A stretch of DNA of 64,000 nucleotides from Entomortierella parvispora (GCA_963573315.1 OY752148.1:1045263-1109262); one strand, 5' to 3'; numbered from the stretch's first letter, positions 33,786-45,935 are shown. Numbers and translations: made by a program. Notes: a model not told the origin generated them from the sequence alone.

Positions 33786-34777
33786 TTTTTCAGAGTTGTG
33801 CCGATGGGCTCAGGAACAGCTTCCTTCCTAATATAATGAGGTCCTACTCTTTAGTCTTTACAAATGTCTCGTCTTTGGGTTGCTGTATCAAAATAAAATC
33901 AGCACGACACGATCGAAGGCGCGGAGTTCAAAACGACATAGAATTGGCCTTCCCCCTCTCAGACGTTAGGGTGTCAACGATTTGAACAGGAAACGATGAT
34001 AGACGCGCGTGGCAATGGCGGTCAACTAAACAATCAGGACATACGGATACAGCAGGCAAGACGGTGGCAAGGCGGCAATAGGGATCAGGATCAAAGGGCC
34101 AGGGCCATTGGCGGCTTTCTAACCTTGCGCGTTACACTGCCTCATCCTCAAGTTAAAAATACTTCCCACGTTTGCGGGAGTGGTCTGTCCATCCAAAAAA
34201 AAACCCCCCTTCTCCATCGACACCTCGCTCTTCAGCCACGTCCCGTCTGCCAGCCCGCGACAGCATCCCATCACTTGCGCATCATCCCTCTCCCTCCCCC
34301 TCTTGGTGTCACTGCCACCCGCGGAACATTGTTCAGTCTTTGTCACTATCGCAGAGTCCCCGCTTTTAGTATATTCCAGCCCGCAGTCGCGCAAGGTTTA
34401 GTTCTTGTGCATGCGTCTCCTTGGGCACAGCTAGCAAGCACCCCTTCCAACAAACCTGCTTTTTTCACCGTTTTTGCTCAGCAATCTTTTTTTTCTCCTT
34501 GCGCTCGCTCGCTCTTTCCAAACTAGAAAGCTATAAAACGTCTCTTATCTCTCATCACTTTCTTTTCTTTTCTTTTCTTTCTCTTTTTCCTTTCATTTAC
34601 ACCAATATCTCAAACATTCATCACCATTGCATTCCTCCCCAACTTCATTGTCTCTTGTCCTCTTGCATTTGTTCACCGTTCTTATCTTGTTCACAATCAC
34701 CGTTCTCTACACACTCTAAAAAAAAAAGGAACTCCAATTCCCCACCTCTGAACAAAAAAGACACAGTTATATCCATC
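33786..34777. other. intergenic region, C/T-rich leader of the next gene
   Basis: The plus strand becomes increasingly pyrimidine-rich from 34480 (TTTTC repeats near 34558-34590), typical of leaders in this window. Open frames at 33996-34526 show no domain. Confidence 0.4.
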
Positions 34778-35197
34778 ATGGCACCAGCTCCCCTTCATAC
34801 CGTCTTTGAAAAACGTCTCTCCAAGAAACCACCAACGTTGCCTTCGCCCACGATGCTGCCCCAATCGATTTTGATCAAACCGTTCACGACGTCGTCCTCG
34901 TCCTCGTCCTGTTCATCAGCGTCCGGCTCTCCGACTTCGCCCACGTCTACATCCAGGTCACTCTTCACAAGACGGGGTAGTGACAGTAGCAATTCTTCAT
35001 CCCATTCGTCCGTCCATGACTGTTTCAACTGCAGCAGCGACAGCACTGCAAGCGAGGATCCAACAGCGAGCGAAAACCAGACTGATCAGGACAACAGGGG
35101 ATCGTTCTATCTGTCAAAGAATGCCAGCACTGGTTCCGATTCCCTCTCAATAGCGTCCACTCAACGTCGTCGAGTTCAATGGGTGGATCAACTTTAA
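34778..35197 (+). CDS. serine-rich small orphan protein (139 aa)
   Basis: A 139-residue protein from ATG 34778. It is mostly Ser/Thr/Pro-rich and disordered, with a basic start (HTVFEKRLSKKPP), an acidic Asp/Glu middle (SEDPTASENQTDQD) and a conserved-looking basic-hydrophobic end (STQRRRVQWVDQL). No domain recognised. The C-terminal RRVQWVDQ phrase resembles short docking or nuclear motifs found at the end of fungal regulators, but I assign no function. A long pyrimidine-rich leader supports transcription from this strand. An upstream in-frame extension to 34421 is low-complexity and unlikely to be translated. Confidence 0.5.
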   Translation: MAPAPLHTVFEKRLSKKPPTLPSPTMLPQSILIKPFTTSSSSSSCSSASGSPTSPTSTSRSLFTRRGSDSSNSSSHSSVHDCFNCSSDSTASEDPTASENQTDQDNRGSFYLSKNASTGSDSLSIASTQRRRVQWVDQL

Positions 35198-35749
35198 GTC
35201 TTCAACAGTCCCTCCAATCATCCCCCTCAGGTTCCTGTCAAATATCGCTTTTCTACCCACCTGACTTTTTTTTCAAAATACATTAATTTCTTGACCAACC
35301 AACCAGACGAAACGTTCTTGAAATTGAAAGTAGTGTGTTGATATGGCTTTTTATGATGTTGGTGGTTTGTGCAAAACAAAAAAAAGGTCTATGATGATGA
35401 TGTTGTGAATGCTGAACGCCCGTTTCCTTCCAGTCTCTCTCGAGTCCTGTGAACGCTCTTTTTGCTGACGATAGACTTGAGCATTTCCAGTAACCCAACG
35501 AAACAGGCGTTCCTATCTTGTTTGATTGAGAGCCGTTATTTTCTGCCGATTACCGAAAATCAGCCTCGATCCCGATCAGACAGAACAGAAGGCTCACTCC
35601 TCTCAATTCGCACGCACATTACTCCTACGTCGCTTCCTTCTTCCTTACTCCTCCTTCCTTCTTTCCTGCATCAGCTTCCCTTTGCTCCCCGAGTCCAGAT
35701 TCTATTTCCTATATATTTCTCGAAAAGGAGGTCTCTACCCACTTCTTTT
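35198..35749. other. convergent intergenic spacer
   Basis: Lies between the 3' ends of the serine-rich gene (plus) and uL4m (minus). The plus strand is C/T-rich near 35600-35700. No feature called. Confidence 0.35.
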
Positions 35750-36708
35750 TTAGACCTTCAACTTCTTTTCGAGGTAACGGACTGATTGCTTATCCATGAC
35801 CACAATTTGACGCTTCAACAATCTCAAAACGTCGGCCTCCTGCATCACCGAAACGTCGACCGTCTGCAAGTTCCTTGTAGCCCTCCAGAGCTGCTCGTTC
35901 TCCTTGCTGGCGACCACCAAGACGGAATCCCAACCGTGACGTTCCTTGAGCTTCTCAAATTCCCGAGTTTTGTGCGAATCCAAAGTGAGGTCGTCCACAA
36001 TGACCAACTCGTCCTGAGAAAACTTTGTGGAGAGGGCGATACGGAGACCCATATCCTGGACCTTGCGGGGCAAGTCACTCGAATGGTCTCTGGGCTTGGG
36101 TCCAAAAGCGATTCCACCTTTTTTTTTTAAAAAAAAAGAACAAAGGAAAATGGGTCAGACTGAATGCATAGAGTATAGCCTCGATTGACAGCGTACGACG
36201 ATGAGCCAACAAACAAAAAGTCCTGATCAACTCATTTACCTCCACGACGCTGAGGAGCACGGAGAGAACCGACACGGGCAGCACCGCGACCCTTCTGGGG
36301 GGCAGCCTTGCGAGTTGTTCCCGAGACATCGCTTCTGCCCTTAGTCGACTGGGTTCCCTGACGCTCGGCATCTCTTTGCCAAACCACGACTCTGTGGAGA
36401 ATGTCCTTTCTGAGGGGAGCGCCAAAGACCTTGCGTTGGAGCTCAATCAGATCCTTGGGCTCGTTGGACTTGAAGTCTCGAACCCAGGCCTGGAGAGGGG
36501 TGTGGAAGATGCTCTGTGGTTGTTGTTGTGGTTGTTGGTGGTGTTGTTGGGCTGTGTTGTTGTCGGCAGGAGCTGGTGATGAAGGCGTGGAGTCAATGGC
36601 CTCGGCACGGGCTGTTGTGAAGGAGGAGAAGCAGGAGGCACGGTGTGCGCCGGCTGAGCGGGCAAAGAGCGAGGAAGCAAGCCGGCTGACTCTAAGCAAG
36701 GAGGCCAT
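35750..36708 (-). CDS. mitochondrial large-subunit ribosomal protein uL4m
   Basis: Two exons (36708-36240; 36117-35750) close to 278 residues. The N-terminus (MASLLRVSRLASSLFARSA) is a mitochondrial presequence; a Gln/Pro-rich linker follows. The L4 core shows LRKDILHRVVVWQRDAERQGT, the loop with KAAPQKGRGAARVGS and APQRRGG, then, across the intron, GIAFGPKPRDHS and the LPRKV helix, exactly the bacterial/mitochondrial L4 order. The C-terminal half (ELVIVDDLTLDSHKTREF; VLVVASKENEQLWRATRNL) completes the fold. uL4m lines the peptide exit tunnel of the mitoribosome. A TCACGTGA site lies 202 bp upstream. Confidence 0.95.
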
Positions 36709-36909
36709 GTCGGTGGTTCTGATGGAGTGAGGGGAGAGAAGGAGAGGAGGAGAGGAGGAGAGGACGAGAATGGCCGATGAAATGCAAGTGATGTGCGTCC
36801 GTCCGTCCGAGGGTGCAGTGGGATGGGCGGGTTCCTGTCAAGGGAAAAGGGAGGGGAAACAGAGGGGCAGGCACCGGTGGCTTGTGTGATTGATTTCCAT
36901 TTCCTTGGG

Positions 36910-36917
36910 TCACGTGA
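36910..36917. promoter_or_regulatory. TCACGTGA site upstream of uL4m
   Basis: Perfect 8-bp palindrome in GGGTCACGTGAAC, 202 bp upstream of the uL4m start. Confidence 0.5.
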
Positions 36918-37873
36918 ACAGCTGCCGTGACTGCTTCGCGCAGATCGTCAGATGTGGTTGTGTCCTCTTTTTTTTTCGGACATCGTTTCGATTCTTGTGC
37001 TCGCGCTCTCTTTCTTCTACTGTAATAATGAGCCCCATCTCTGGCTGCTCATCCCATCCTTCCGTCCTATCAATTGGAGGACCCTTCTGCACAAGCGCTG
37101 CTCGTGGCGTTCTGTTTCGGATGAAAATGGGCTTGTTTTGCCTTTGAATAAAAAAGATGTTCCTTGCTGCTGGCTCTTTTCTCAAGATCATCCGGAGCCT
37201 CTCCCTCAGCAGCAATAACGACAATTGAGCACTAGCAAAGAATGGCAGCGAACTTTCGCACCAGGGGGCCCGGGCTTTGACCAATGGCAGCCAGCAGAAT
37301 GCGGCTTTTTTGGTGCTCGTTTTGCTCCCCTTTCTGCGTGTGTCCCGCTGGTCTGGTGAACCCAAAAAAAGAAATTGGAAAGTGGCAGCTGGACATTTTT
37401 TCTTTTTTTGTCTGTTTCCTGTCCCTGTGTCAGTCTTTTACCCTTGCATTGCCCGTATCGAGCGAACGCTACCGTCGTTTCCCTTTGTTTCCGTCCCTCT
37501 CTTGTCGCTTTTGTCTTCCCCGCTCTCAACCACCGACAGTGTTCAGCCAAAACAGATGCGACAGGGGCGCTGCTGGTGTATCTTTGTCTTTCTTTACTCT
37601 CTGTGCTTGCATCTTCCTCCTCATCTCTCATTCCTTCACCTTTCTACCATTTCGACATCTGCCCGTCCACTCTTCCCTCTTCATCATTTTCATTTCTTGC
37701 TCTCCTCCTTATCGTAATCCATCGCTGCACACTCCTCCCCCTTCATCCCCCATCTTGTCATAACATCATATCATCATCATCCCCTTACTTCTATTCTATA
37801 CAAAGAAGGTCCATCATTGTCCCTGAGTCCTTTCCCCACAACGACACATCAAAAGGACAGGAACACGCGTTCC

Positions 37874-37877
<4 letters not shown>

Positions 37878-37911
<34 letters not shown>
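37878..37911 (+). repeat. poly-T run (34 bases)
   Basis: An uninterrupted T run ends 25 bp upstream of the velvet start codon, inside the probable 5' UTR. Confidence 0.9.
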
Positions 37912-37913
<2 letters not shown>

Positions 37914-37936
37914 ATTTCAACACTACATCTCTCACC

Positions 37937-40900
37937 ATGTCCTCCTCGCAAGGCACAGTCAACAAATCACCCGAAGATAAAGGCACTGGCGACAACAGTC
38001 GTGGAGATCCTCCTCCTCAGCATCCAGCTCCCCCTCCCCCATCGTCGTTAACCCATAGTCCAGATTCCAAAATGGAGACGGCGCCAGAGTTGAGCCTTTC
38101 GTCTCTGGCTGGAAATCGCAGCAGTGTCCGACAGAGTTCCTCCCGCCACCACAGCGATCGCTACTTTTCTCGGGACCGGGTCCACTCTTCTTCTTCAGCT
38201 TCTTCTTCCACTTCTTCTCGTCCTCAACATCCTCCCCCACCCCCTCACCACCACCATCCTTATTACAGACACGACCCTCACACCATGCAATCTCCTTCGT
38301 ATCCCTACCCTCCGCCACCTCACCATTACAGCCGAGAGCACCACCCCTATCCTTATGATCCCTACAGCAGAGGCGCTCCTCCTCATGGCTATCGCCATCC
38401 CCCTCCTCATGGATATGTTCATCCCAACAGTGTCCGATCTCCTCCTTATCCAGAAGACGGCGCGTCGTCTTTTCATCAACCACCACCTCCACCACCGTCA
38501 CTCCCATTGTCCTCGTCTTCGTCATCAAGACAGCAGACACAGCCGATCCCACCGTCGCATCTGCAACAACAACAGCCATACGCTCGGCGATACTCTCGAA
38601 ACGGTGCCGGCTCCAGCGATCACTATACCTCCCAGTCCTCGTCTTCCCCTTCACCTCATGGCGCTAATTTCCCCTCATCCCTGCCGTATCCTTACACTCA
38701 TGGCCACCCTCCTTATGGCCCGACCTCAAGTTTGCCTTCCGGGCCACCAGCGTCTTCCAGGAACACAAAGATGGTTCCATCCCCACCACACTCCGGCTAT
38801 CCCCTTCACCAGGGACCGTCTCCGCCTCTTGGACCTTCCTCGTCTTCAAGACGTAAAGTCAAGACCGAATCGGTCTCTGGGATGCCTGCCCCTTCTTCTA
38901 TAATGGCACCTGCAGCGTATGTTCCTCCAAGACCTTGCCCTCCGCCCGTGAGTGAGAACGATCCAGCAAGGTTAGTTTTTTTTGTTTGTTTTTGTTTGTG
39001 GGTTTATGGTCCAATTATTTCCCAGAAGAGAAGAGAGCAAAGAGAAAAAAGAGAGCAGGGTGTCAATATCAGAGCAAATAGGGGAGCACAGAGTGAGGGA
39101 TTTAAAAACAATGCCACTGTCGGTAATTGTCCAGGAGGACAGCCCTGAAGAGGCAAAAAGGCAGAGCAGGGGGGAGGGTAAAAAGACAGACAACAGTAGG
39201 CAAAGGAGGAGGAGGAGGAAGGGAGGGCTGCAAGACAAGGAAAGGAAAATGGAGCACCTTCCCGGTAATGACGAAAAATTCAATAGAGTCAACATACATT
39301 GCTGTGAATGCATGTGCAATGTAAAGTGCTGTACTGTATTGTATTGTATGCACAAACAAACAATACCCACCAAGTGGGCGTCAACCAGGTTCAGTAATCG
39401 AATCTAGTTGTCCTCCTCTCCGACCTCCAATGAAAAAAATATAGCCTTTTGACCTCTTGACTGGCCAAGAAGGGAAGAGAAAGTGATAAGGACAGGATGA
39501 CAAACGTGGGCTTTTGTGTTTCGAGATTTATTTTTTTTGTCCCTGTGCCGCTTTTTGCTCTTTTGGTAAATTGCTTTCCTGTGATTCGGCTCTCGCCCCC
39601 TTTGGAGAGGCGGATTCATTTTCGCTGCCAATGAATTGACTTTGAACCCAAGCGCGGGTGGGCGTAAACCATCCATGCTCGCCCTCTCTTGTCGTTCTGG
39701 CAGTTGGTCACACACGCCCTCGTCGTTTCTTTCCCATCTTGATTTTTAAATTTATTCTTCTTGCTCTCATTTCAAAAGACTCGAACGCAAAGGCGCCTCT
39801 CGATCCCTGTTTACTAACCACCACCTTCCCAATCTGCTCCCATTCCACCTCGCTTCTACCACTGCTCACACCATGATCCCCACGACCACCAGTCGGGCCA
39901 GAATTGTCATTGTTCAGCAACCTCTGCACGCGCGTATGTGCGGCTTTGGTGAGAAGGATCGTCGACCCATTGACCCTCCACCCATTGTCCAACTCTTTAT
40001 GGATGACAACCCTCATTACAACGAACTCAAGCTGCCCGTTAAACTAAAGATGCCTGCTCCCTCCAAGAAAGGTCGTGCAGCCGCCGCTCGAAAGGCGGCC
40101 GCTGCTGTCGCTGCTGCTGCTGCGGAAGCTGCCGCGGCTGAGGAGGCCGCTGCTCAGGCCCGGGCTGCAAGGCGAGAGGAGCGGAGAGCAGCCAAACTGT
40201 TGGAGAAGCAGCAAAAGGTTTCCTCGTCCTCTTCGACACCCAAGAAGAGCTCCTCACATCATCATCATCACCAGGGCCGAGAAATGACGGAAGAATCAGC
40301 TCACAAAAGTGGTGGGTTGGTGGGAGCTAGGTCGGGCAACGATATGGACCGACGGCGCGAAGGAAGGTGGGGTGGTGAAAGTGGCAACGAGGAAGAAGAT
40401 GGCACGTATGAATTGGATGAGGATGATGACATGGGCGAAGGCTCTGATGATCGACAACGCGACAGAAGGCGTTCATCCTATTCCTCCGCGGGCCTTCACA
40501 AGCATCGTACAAGCACGGGATCGATTAAAGAAGAGATGAATGGTGGTACAGGCGCGCCGTCCAGTCATCGTCCACACCACCCCAGCCAAGCGGGAAAGAA
40601 GCAATCACGAACCTCTGACGAAGGCGATGGCATGGATTCCGGCCGCGACGGAAGTGACGACGCGTCTCGACACAGCCACGAAGACGATGATAACCGCGAT
40701 AGCGAGAGCGAGAGTGAGAGCACCAGCAGTGACAGCGAGAGTGACGACAATAGCCATTCGTCTTCCAAGGATGCAGCAAAGCGTCGTGAACGAAAGCCCA
40801 TCATCCCTGTTCTGCCACCAACAGTCCCTGGTCAGCCTCCAATCCCAATCCAATACCCTCGGTACCCTGGTGGCCGGGCAGCGTTAGCAATCGACCCATT

Positions 40901-41445
40901 GTTTGTCCTGCATGCTTCCCTCTGGAGTGAAGATGGTAAAGAGGTCCGGTCCATGATTGCAACCCCAGGGCAAACCGACCCACCAAAGCTGACAAGGATC
41001 CTGATGGGAGCCGTGGTGGTGTCGCCGATCCTGTTGAACAACGAGAAAGGAGTTCCTGGCTGGTACTTTAGCTTCCCGGATTTGAGTATCCGAACTGAGG
41101 GAGTTTATCGGTTAAAATTCTCGCTGATGCGCTTTGCAAGGTAAGAAGGAACGAGGAAAAAAAAAAGAGTAGACCCCAGATCAAGAAGATGGTGGTGATC
41201 AACAAAGTTCCTGACTTTTTTTTCCCTTCTCAATCTTTAGCTTTGACTTTGATGACCGAGGAGGCAGTCATGCGTCGCATATCGTATCCGAGGTAACGAG
41301 CGAGCCCTTCACCGTCTTCTCGGCTAAAAAGTTTCCAGGAATGACAGAATCCACAGAACTCTCGAAAGCGTTTGCGAAACAGGGCCTCAAAATTCCTATC
41401 AGGAATGACTTGCGGCCTAGAAAGAACAATGACAAGGACGATTGA
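37937..41445 (+). CDS. velvet-domain regulator (VelB/VosA-like) with long Pro-rich N-terminus
   Basis: Exons 37937-38970, 39893-41140 and 41241-41445 close to 828 residues. Residues 1-344 are Pro/Ser/His/Tyr-rich and disordered. The first velvet half begins right at exon 2: RARIVIVQQPLHARMCGFG, then EKDRRPIDPPPIVQLFM. The second half lies ~270 residues later (FVLHASLWSED, LMGAVVVSPILL, GWYFSFPDLSIRTEGVYRL, FTVFSAKKFPGM). Between them sits an Ala-rich helix and Ser/Asp/Glu/His low-complexity sequence. Velvet proteins are NF-kB-like DNA-binding regulators of development and secondary metabolism; a VelB-like split domain is the best match. The first intron is 922 bp, far longer than others here, and ends in a C/T-rich tract with a CACACCATGA start at 39873 that could begin a 490-residue short form lacking the N-terminus. 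Confidence 0.85.
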
Positions 41446-42090
41446 AAACACTCTTGTCTGCTCTTTGTGGTCTTCCTTTCCTCACTCTCCACTTTCTTTC
41501 ATCATCACATCTGTACACCCCTAATAATAAAGAGAGATTGCTAAAGAATGGCCGACAAAGGCACAGCGATGCTCTATCCAAAAAGAAGGAAAGCAGGTCC
41601 AGGTCGTCTGCTCTACTTTTAGTGTCTACGATCGATGTGCGGCCACTTGCGACGAATGAGCAGAACGGTCCAATGGAGGGTGCAGCCCCAAGATTAACTT
41701 TGGTGCATGAAAGAGCAGCCAGGAGTCCTCACTTCTTTTCTACAATGCCCACATCACAGGTCTTTGTTTCCCACTCGCTCGGGAACCTGCCTGCATGCTT
41801 GTTCACAATGGCCACGGTCCCACATGTCTCTGCCCGACGTGTAGTCTACTTGGACCTGTACTGCTTTGCTGCCCTGCACCCAAGGCGGGCGGACAATGGC
41901 GCGGGTCTCGTCCTTGTGCGACAACAAAGGTGCGTCGGATCAATCACATCAGTCAAGCCACGCGTTCTCGCTGCCTTTTGTTCCGCTGTGGTCACTCTTT
42001 CCTCTCTTTTGTTTCCTCTCCGTTGTCCACAACTCACTCACTCACCCCATCCCCTTCCTATCCCTGCACCAGAGCCTTGCATTCCTTGCC
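41446..42090. other. intergenic region / leader of next gene
   Basis: Contains the 3' flank of the velvet gene and a C/T-rich leader from ~41985. Overlapping open frames show no domain. Confidence 0.35.
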
Positions 42091-43320
42091 ATGACCGCCA
42101 AACACAAGCGCAGCAACAAGCACAAGACCACTCGACCTCCAGCTCAAGGTCCAGTCGAGGCAGACCACTCCAAGGATTGCAACCATGAACAAGTCGAGTC
42201 AGGCCCACAAGTTCCAGCTCCGACTCCAGCCCCGGCTACGACTCTGGGAGAACGCCAGGCGCCCGCGCATGGCTTGCAGCAGAGCAACGGTACCGCTCAA
42301 CACAGCTTCAGGATCATTTATGAGCCCGACATCGTCAATGACGACGATGACGAGGGCGACACTTTCGAGAGCTTGGACCCTAGTCACTTGCTATCAACCA
42401 TGCGAATTTTCTTGCAGGCAAAACGCCTTTTCAGTGAGGTCGCTTTTGAGGCTCGAGAGCTGCAGGACTTGATCCGTGAGGTGACGGCCCGGCAGTTGAA
42501 GGAGCTGAACGCGACAGACGGACTCTTCCTCGTCAAGGCCGACCTGGATTTCTGGAAGGACCACGATGCCAGCATTCACCAAGCCCACATCCGAATGTAC
42601 CGTCTGATGCAAATCCTCCGTATGGACGGAGGCCCTCTCAGCCCTTCTGAGAGGTCAGATGTCCGATCCGCCAAGCTCGCGCTTTTGGATGCCATGCGAG
42701 CTCAAGTGGGCTTGATCTCGGACAAGATTGCATTTGTGGAGAGCCTGCCAAAGTCGGAAGAAGGCACCGGAGTTCTCCTCCAAAACAGCGTTCGGTTGAG
42801 GGATCCTGAAACGATGCATTCGGACATTACGCGTCTTAGTGCCTGTCATTCACTTTCGCTCGCGGAGAGGATCCTGAAAGCCGAGGGTCTCTTTGACAAC
42901 CTTCCGTTGGAGCGCGACAGGTCCCTGGCTCGTGTGTTGATTCAAGCCCAGAGAACCATCGATATGGTGAACCTGGGACTGAGCACCGTGATGACTCGAC
43001 CGGCCGACCGCATTCGGGAGCGGGTCCTTCATAATCGAATCAGCACCGCGCACGATTTGATGTTGCATCGACTTCGCCCCATCACCTCCGTTCGACAGGA
43101 GCACCCTCTGACCCTGGTGGCGAAACCCCTGGCGACTCCCAAATCCTTGTCCAAGGTTCCAAAAGAGATCCGTCGTCGCCGGATCCAGATGGGGGCTTTG
43201 GAGGCGATCGACGGTCTCGCACAGGCTGCAGCCGACAGCATCGATGCCTTCTTTGACTTGCCTTGGATCATGAGCTCGCCAGAGTTTTTCGACTCTTTCC
43301 ATGTGAGAATTCTCGGCTAA
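42091..43320 (+). CDS. intronless orphan protein, helical (409 aa)
   Basis: A 409-residue protein from ATG 42091. The first ~80 residues are polar and basic, starting MTAKHKRSNKHKTT and followed by a Pro-rich stretch. The rest is almost all amphipathic helix: DPSHLLSTMRIFLQAKRLF, ARELQDLIREVTARQ, FLVKADLDFWKDHD and GGPLSPSERSDVRSAKLALL. No family recognised. Layout and phrase order resemble the two other intronless genes at 46237 and 47331 (LF-x-E helix, a V/M-rich helix with a central Asp-rich turn, PLS/ER block, then a helix with spaced Leu), so the three may be diverged members of one lineage-specific family. The start follows a C/T-rich leader. Antisense open frames across it are shadows. 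Confidence 0.65.
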   Translation: MTAKHKRSNKHKTTRPPAQGPVEADHSKDCNHEQVESGPQVPAPTPAPATTLGERQAPAHGLQQSNGTAQHSFRIIYEPDIVNDDDDEGDTFESLDPSHLLSTMRIFLQAKRLFSEVAFEARELQDLIREVTARQLKELNATDGLFLVKADLDFWKDHDASIHQAHIRMYRLMQILRMDGGPLSPSERSDVRSAKLALLDAMRAQVGLISDKIAFVESLPKSEEGTGVLLQNSVRLRDPETMHSDITRLSACHSLSLAERILKAEGLFDNLPLERDRSLARVLIQAQRTIDMVNLGLSTVMTRPADRIRERVLHNRISTAHDLMLHRLRPITSVRQEHPLTLVAKPLATPKSLSKVPKEIRRRRIQMGALEAIDGLAQAAADSIDAFFDLPWIMSSPEFFDSFHVRILG

Positions 43321-43914
43321 AAAAAAAAGGAAATGAACGAGACCGAGCGCCGCATTCATACTTCGAGGCTACAATAACGTCCAAAACGGTGCGACATGGT
43401 TATAGGTTCGATTGATTTGACCGCGGAACAGCAGCGATTTTAACCCGTAGCTTCTTTGCGAAAGAAAAGAGAGATTAAATGTCTTCAATGTTGCTGCAAC
43501 TATTACAGATCTGTCGATATCTTTGTTATTTCTGCTGGCTATCCTGTTTGAGCATCTCTTGTACCAACCTGCCTCTGTTGGCTCACACCAGCTCTTTCAA
43601 ATGTCTCCAAGTCTTTCCTCATTGAGTGCCAATATCCATCCACGGCGCTCACCATATATGGGTCACGGTAAACTTCAAATTGGACGAAATGTGGGCAGCT
43701 GCTTTTTTAAAACGAAAGCTTTGGTATTAACATTTATTATATTACTTAAAGGGTATAGAGAGGAGCGAGGAGACTTGACTTGCACTGACAAAGTGGTATG
43801 AGTTATTTTTGGGCTTGGTGTCCTTGAAAGTATCACGAGACTTGTCGGCGAGATAGAACAGTGGAGAATACGAGCTTGTGCTGGCTTCTAAAGGTGAACG
43901 TGAAGAGAGTTTCG
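43321..43914. other. convergent spacer
   Basis: About 0.6 kb between 3' ends of opposite genes; AT-rich near 43720-43760. No gene seen. Confidence 0.35.
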
Positions 43915-45935
43915 TTAGGAAAGAGACCCAAACATGTTTGACAACTCAATACCCTTGCCTAGTGTCCCGGCGTCCTTACCAGATCGGGCTGCAGGTGCGC
44001 TCTTCTCAGTCTTCTTAGGAGCAGAAGAAGAAGCAGAAGAAGAAGAAGCAGAAGAAGCAGGAGCAGAGGCAGTAGAAGGTTTCTTGCTAATCTTCATAGT
44101 TCTGAATCCAGGAATGACTTCCTCCTCATCCCCGTCTTCCGCTTCAGAATCCTGCCACATTGGCATGTTACCACGTGCTCGGTTGAAGGCATAGCGGTAA
44201 AAGTCTTCGAGGTTTTTAAGAGCCTCCTTTGGCGGTATTGGGTTCTTCAAAGGGGTCTGTGGCTCCATATAGTCCATATGATAAGCAACGCAAGAGTCCA
44301 GCCACTTCTGATTTCCCCATTCTTCAATGTACTCTGCAAACCGATCGATCCAGATTTTTTGGACAGAGTGGGCCGCCACAGTGTTCATCATAGGTAGGGG
44401 GTCTCCGGGTGAAAGCGCCGGAAGGAAAAGAGATCTGAAAATATTGTCTTGGTCGAGAAAGTTCGCTGCCATCTTGTTCTCGGGAACCTTGGCTGGCACT
44501 TTCTGGGGGCTCAGAATGTGGGAAGGTGCTAAGGAAAGTAGAGACATGAGATAAAAGGCCAGACGAATCAGTTCAGACATTCACGTATTCGCTCGAAAAC
44601 AAATAAAAAATTCGTCACCCCACATGAATCACTACCGACACACACATCCCTCAACAAAGCTTTGTAATTCGTACCCTTTTCCTTCTTTTTCGTCTTCTCT
44701 TTGCTCTGAGCGGGAGCATCGTCCACAACAGTCCATGGATGGACATAATAAAACTTTTCGTTGTCGGGGTCATTGTCGCCGCCAGAGCGTCTAATATGCT
44801 CAAGGAACTCGGGAGGGATGCCAGGCATGTTCAACATCGAAGGGAGGTCATCCTTGTTTCCCATGCGCGGCTTTCCAGTCTCTGGTTTTTTGTTTGCAGC
44901 AAAGTCGTCGGTGAAAACTTTGATATGGTCAACAAGTTCGGCAGGGGCACCAGCCATCTGCATCATATAGGCGAGCTCATCCCTGCCCCGATCAACCATT
45001 TTGCTAGGATCTTGTTTTGCCTTTGGATCACTGACAATTTTTTTTTCTTTAACAGCTTTGTCCCAGATTTGATGAGCCACTGTGCAGCTCCTCATCAATG
45101 CCACGTCTGCGACTTGCGGTGAAAATTGCGATATGGGGCCATGGGCTTCAGCATAGAGATCGACCGAATTCAGAAAATCATGTTGGTCACGGACATACTC
45201 GATCCTGCTCTCTGCAAATTTCTCCCACATTTGTCCCACAGCCCAGATTTCCTCCGAGGTCATCACCCAGGGCAATGGGTCTTTCGGGGTCAGCTTTCGA
45301 TGCTGTCGGCGGAAGATGTAGTGTTGCTCAATAAAGGTTCCGGGTTTGTTCGGCGTCGATTTCTTTTTTTCCATGTGCATGCAAGCTGTTGAGAACAGTG
45401 TTGCAGAGGGGGATGAAATGTTAGGTGTGGCCATAGATTGAGTACCCAAAGGAGCGCGTATTACCCTCCTCTTCTGTTTCTGACGGTCATTACCTTCTTC
45501 ACGTGGAAAATATTTTTCTCTGAACTTGTCCATCATTTCAAACGTTGTAGGATCGCGGCACGTAAAGTCGATCATCCTCTCGGTATGAAGCCTTCGTTGG
45601 GCGGGTGAGAGTTCTTGCTCATGGATCTCGTTTTGCCACATGGAATGCAGGCGATCCAGGAGTCTACGCAACTTTGGAGGCGACATGGGTGGTCCAGGGT
45701 CTACACCAATAGGCTTCATTGCCAGCATGTACTCCTCCATTGATTCTGCAAAGGTTGATGATGCGGGAAAGACTGCACGGCGATCCAGGTAGGCCTCCCA
45801 TTTGCTCATCAATTGCTCAAACTCACTCTTGTTGAGGCGAGGAAGCGGATCCTTTTTCGATCGAGAGGGCTGGAGCTCCTGTCGAAAGAGCTTCTGCTGC
45901 TCTAGAAATGTGGTCGCTTTCCTGTTCTGTGCCAT
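43915..45935 (-). CDS. orphan protein with three copies of an unrecognised repeat domain (624 aa)
   Basis: Two exons (45935-44675; 44528-43915; donor G|GTACGA, acceptor CCTTAG) close to 624 residues. The same module occurs three times. Each copy opens with an F-[LI]-[ED]-Q-x2-[IL]-FR helix, has a DPLP turn ~17 residues on, and a W-x2-[FY] helix: TFLEQQKLFRQ...KDPLP near residue 8, TFIEQHYIFRR...KDPLP near 200, and NFLDQDNIFRS...GDPLP near 440. The third copy straddles the second exon start, which supports the intron. Copies one and two are followed by MW-x-(N/D)-containing helices. The C-terminus is Ser/Ala/Lys-rich. No family known to me; no targeting signal. TCACGTGA lies 95 bp upstream. 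Confidence 0.68.

Larger units (their letters stand above)
36709..37936. other. divergent promoter region between uL4m and velvet genes
   Basis: About 1.2 kb shared by two divergently transcribed genes. It contains TCACGTGA near uL4m, a long C/T-rich tract toward the velvet gene (37380-37800) and a T(34) run just before the velvet start. No gene called. Confidence 0.45.

Noticed and set aside
42850..43359. Minus-strand open frame of 169 codons over the 42091 gene
   Set aside because: No domain; arises from the codon pattern of the sense gene.
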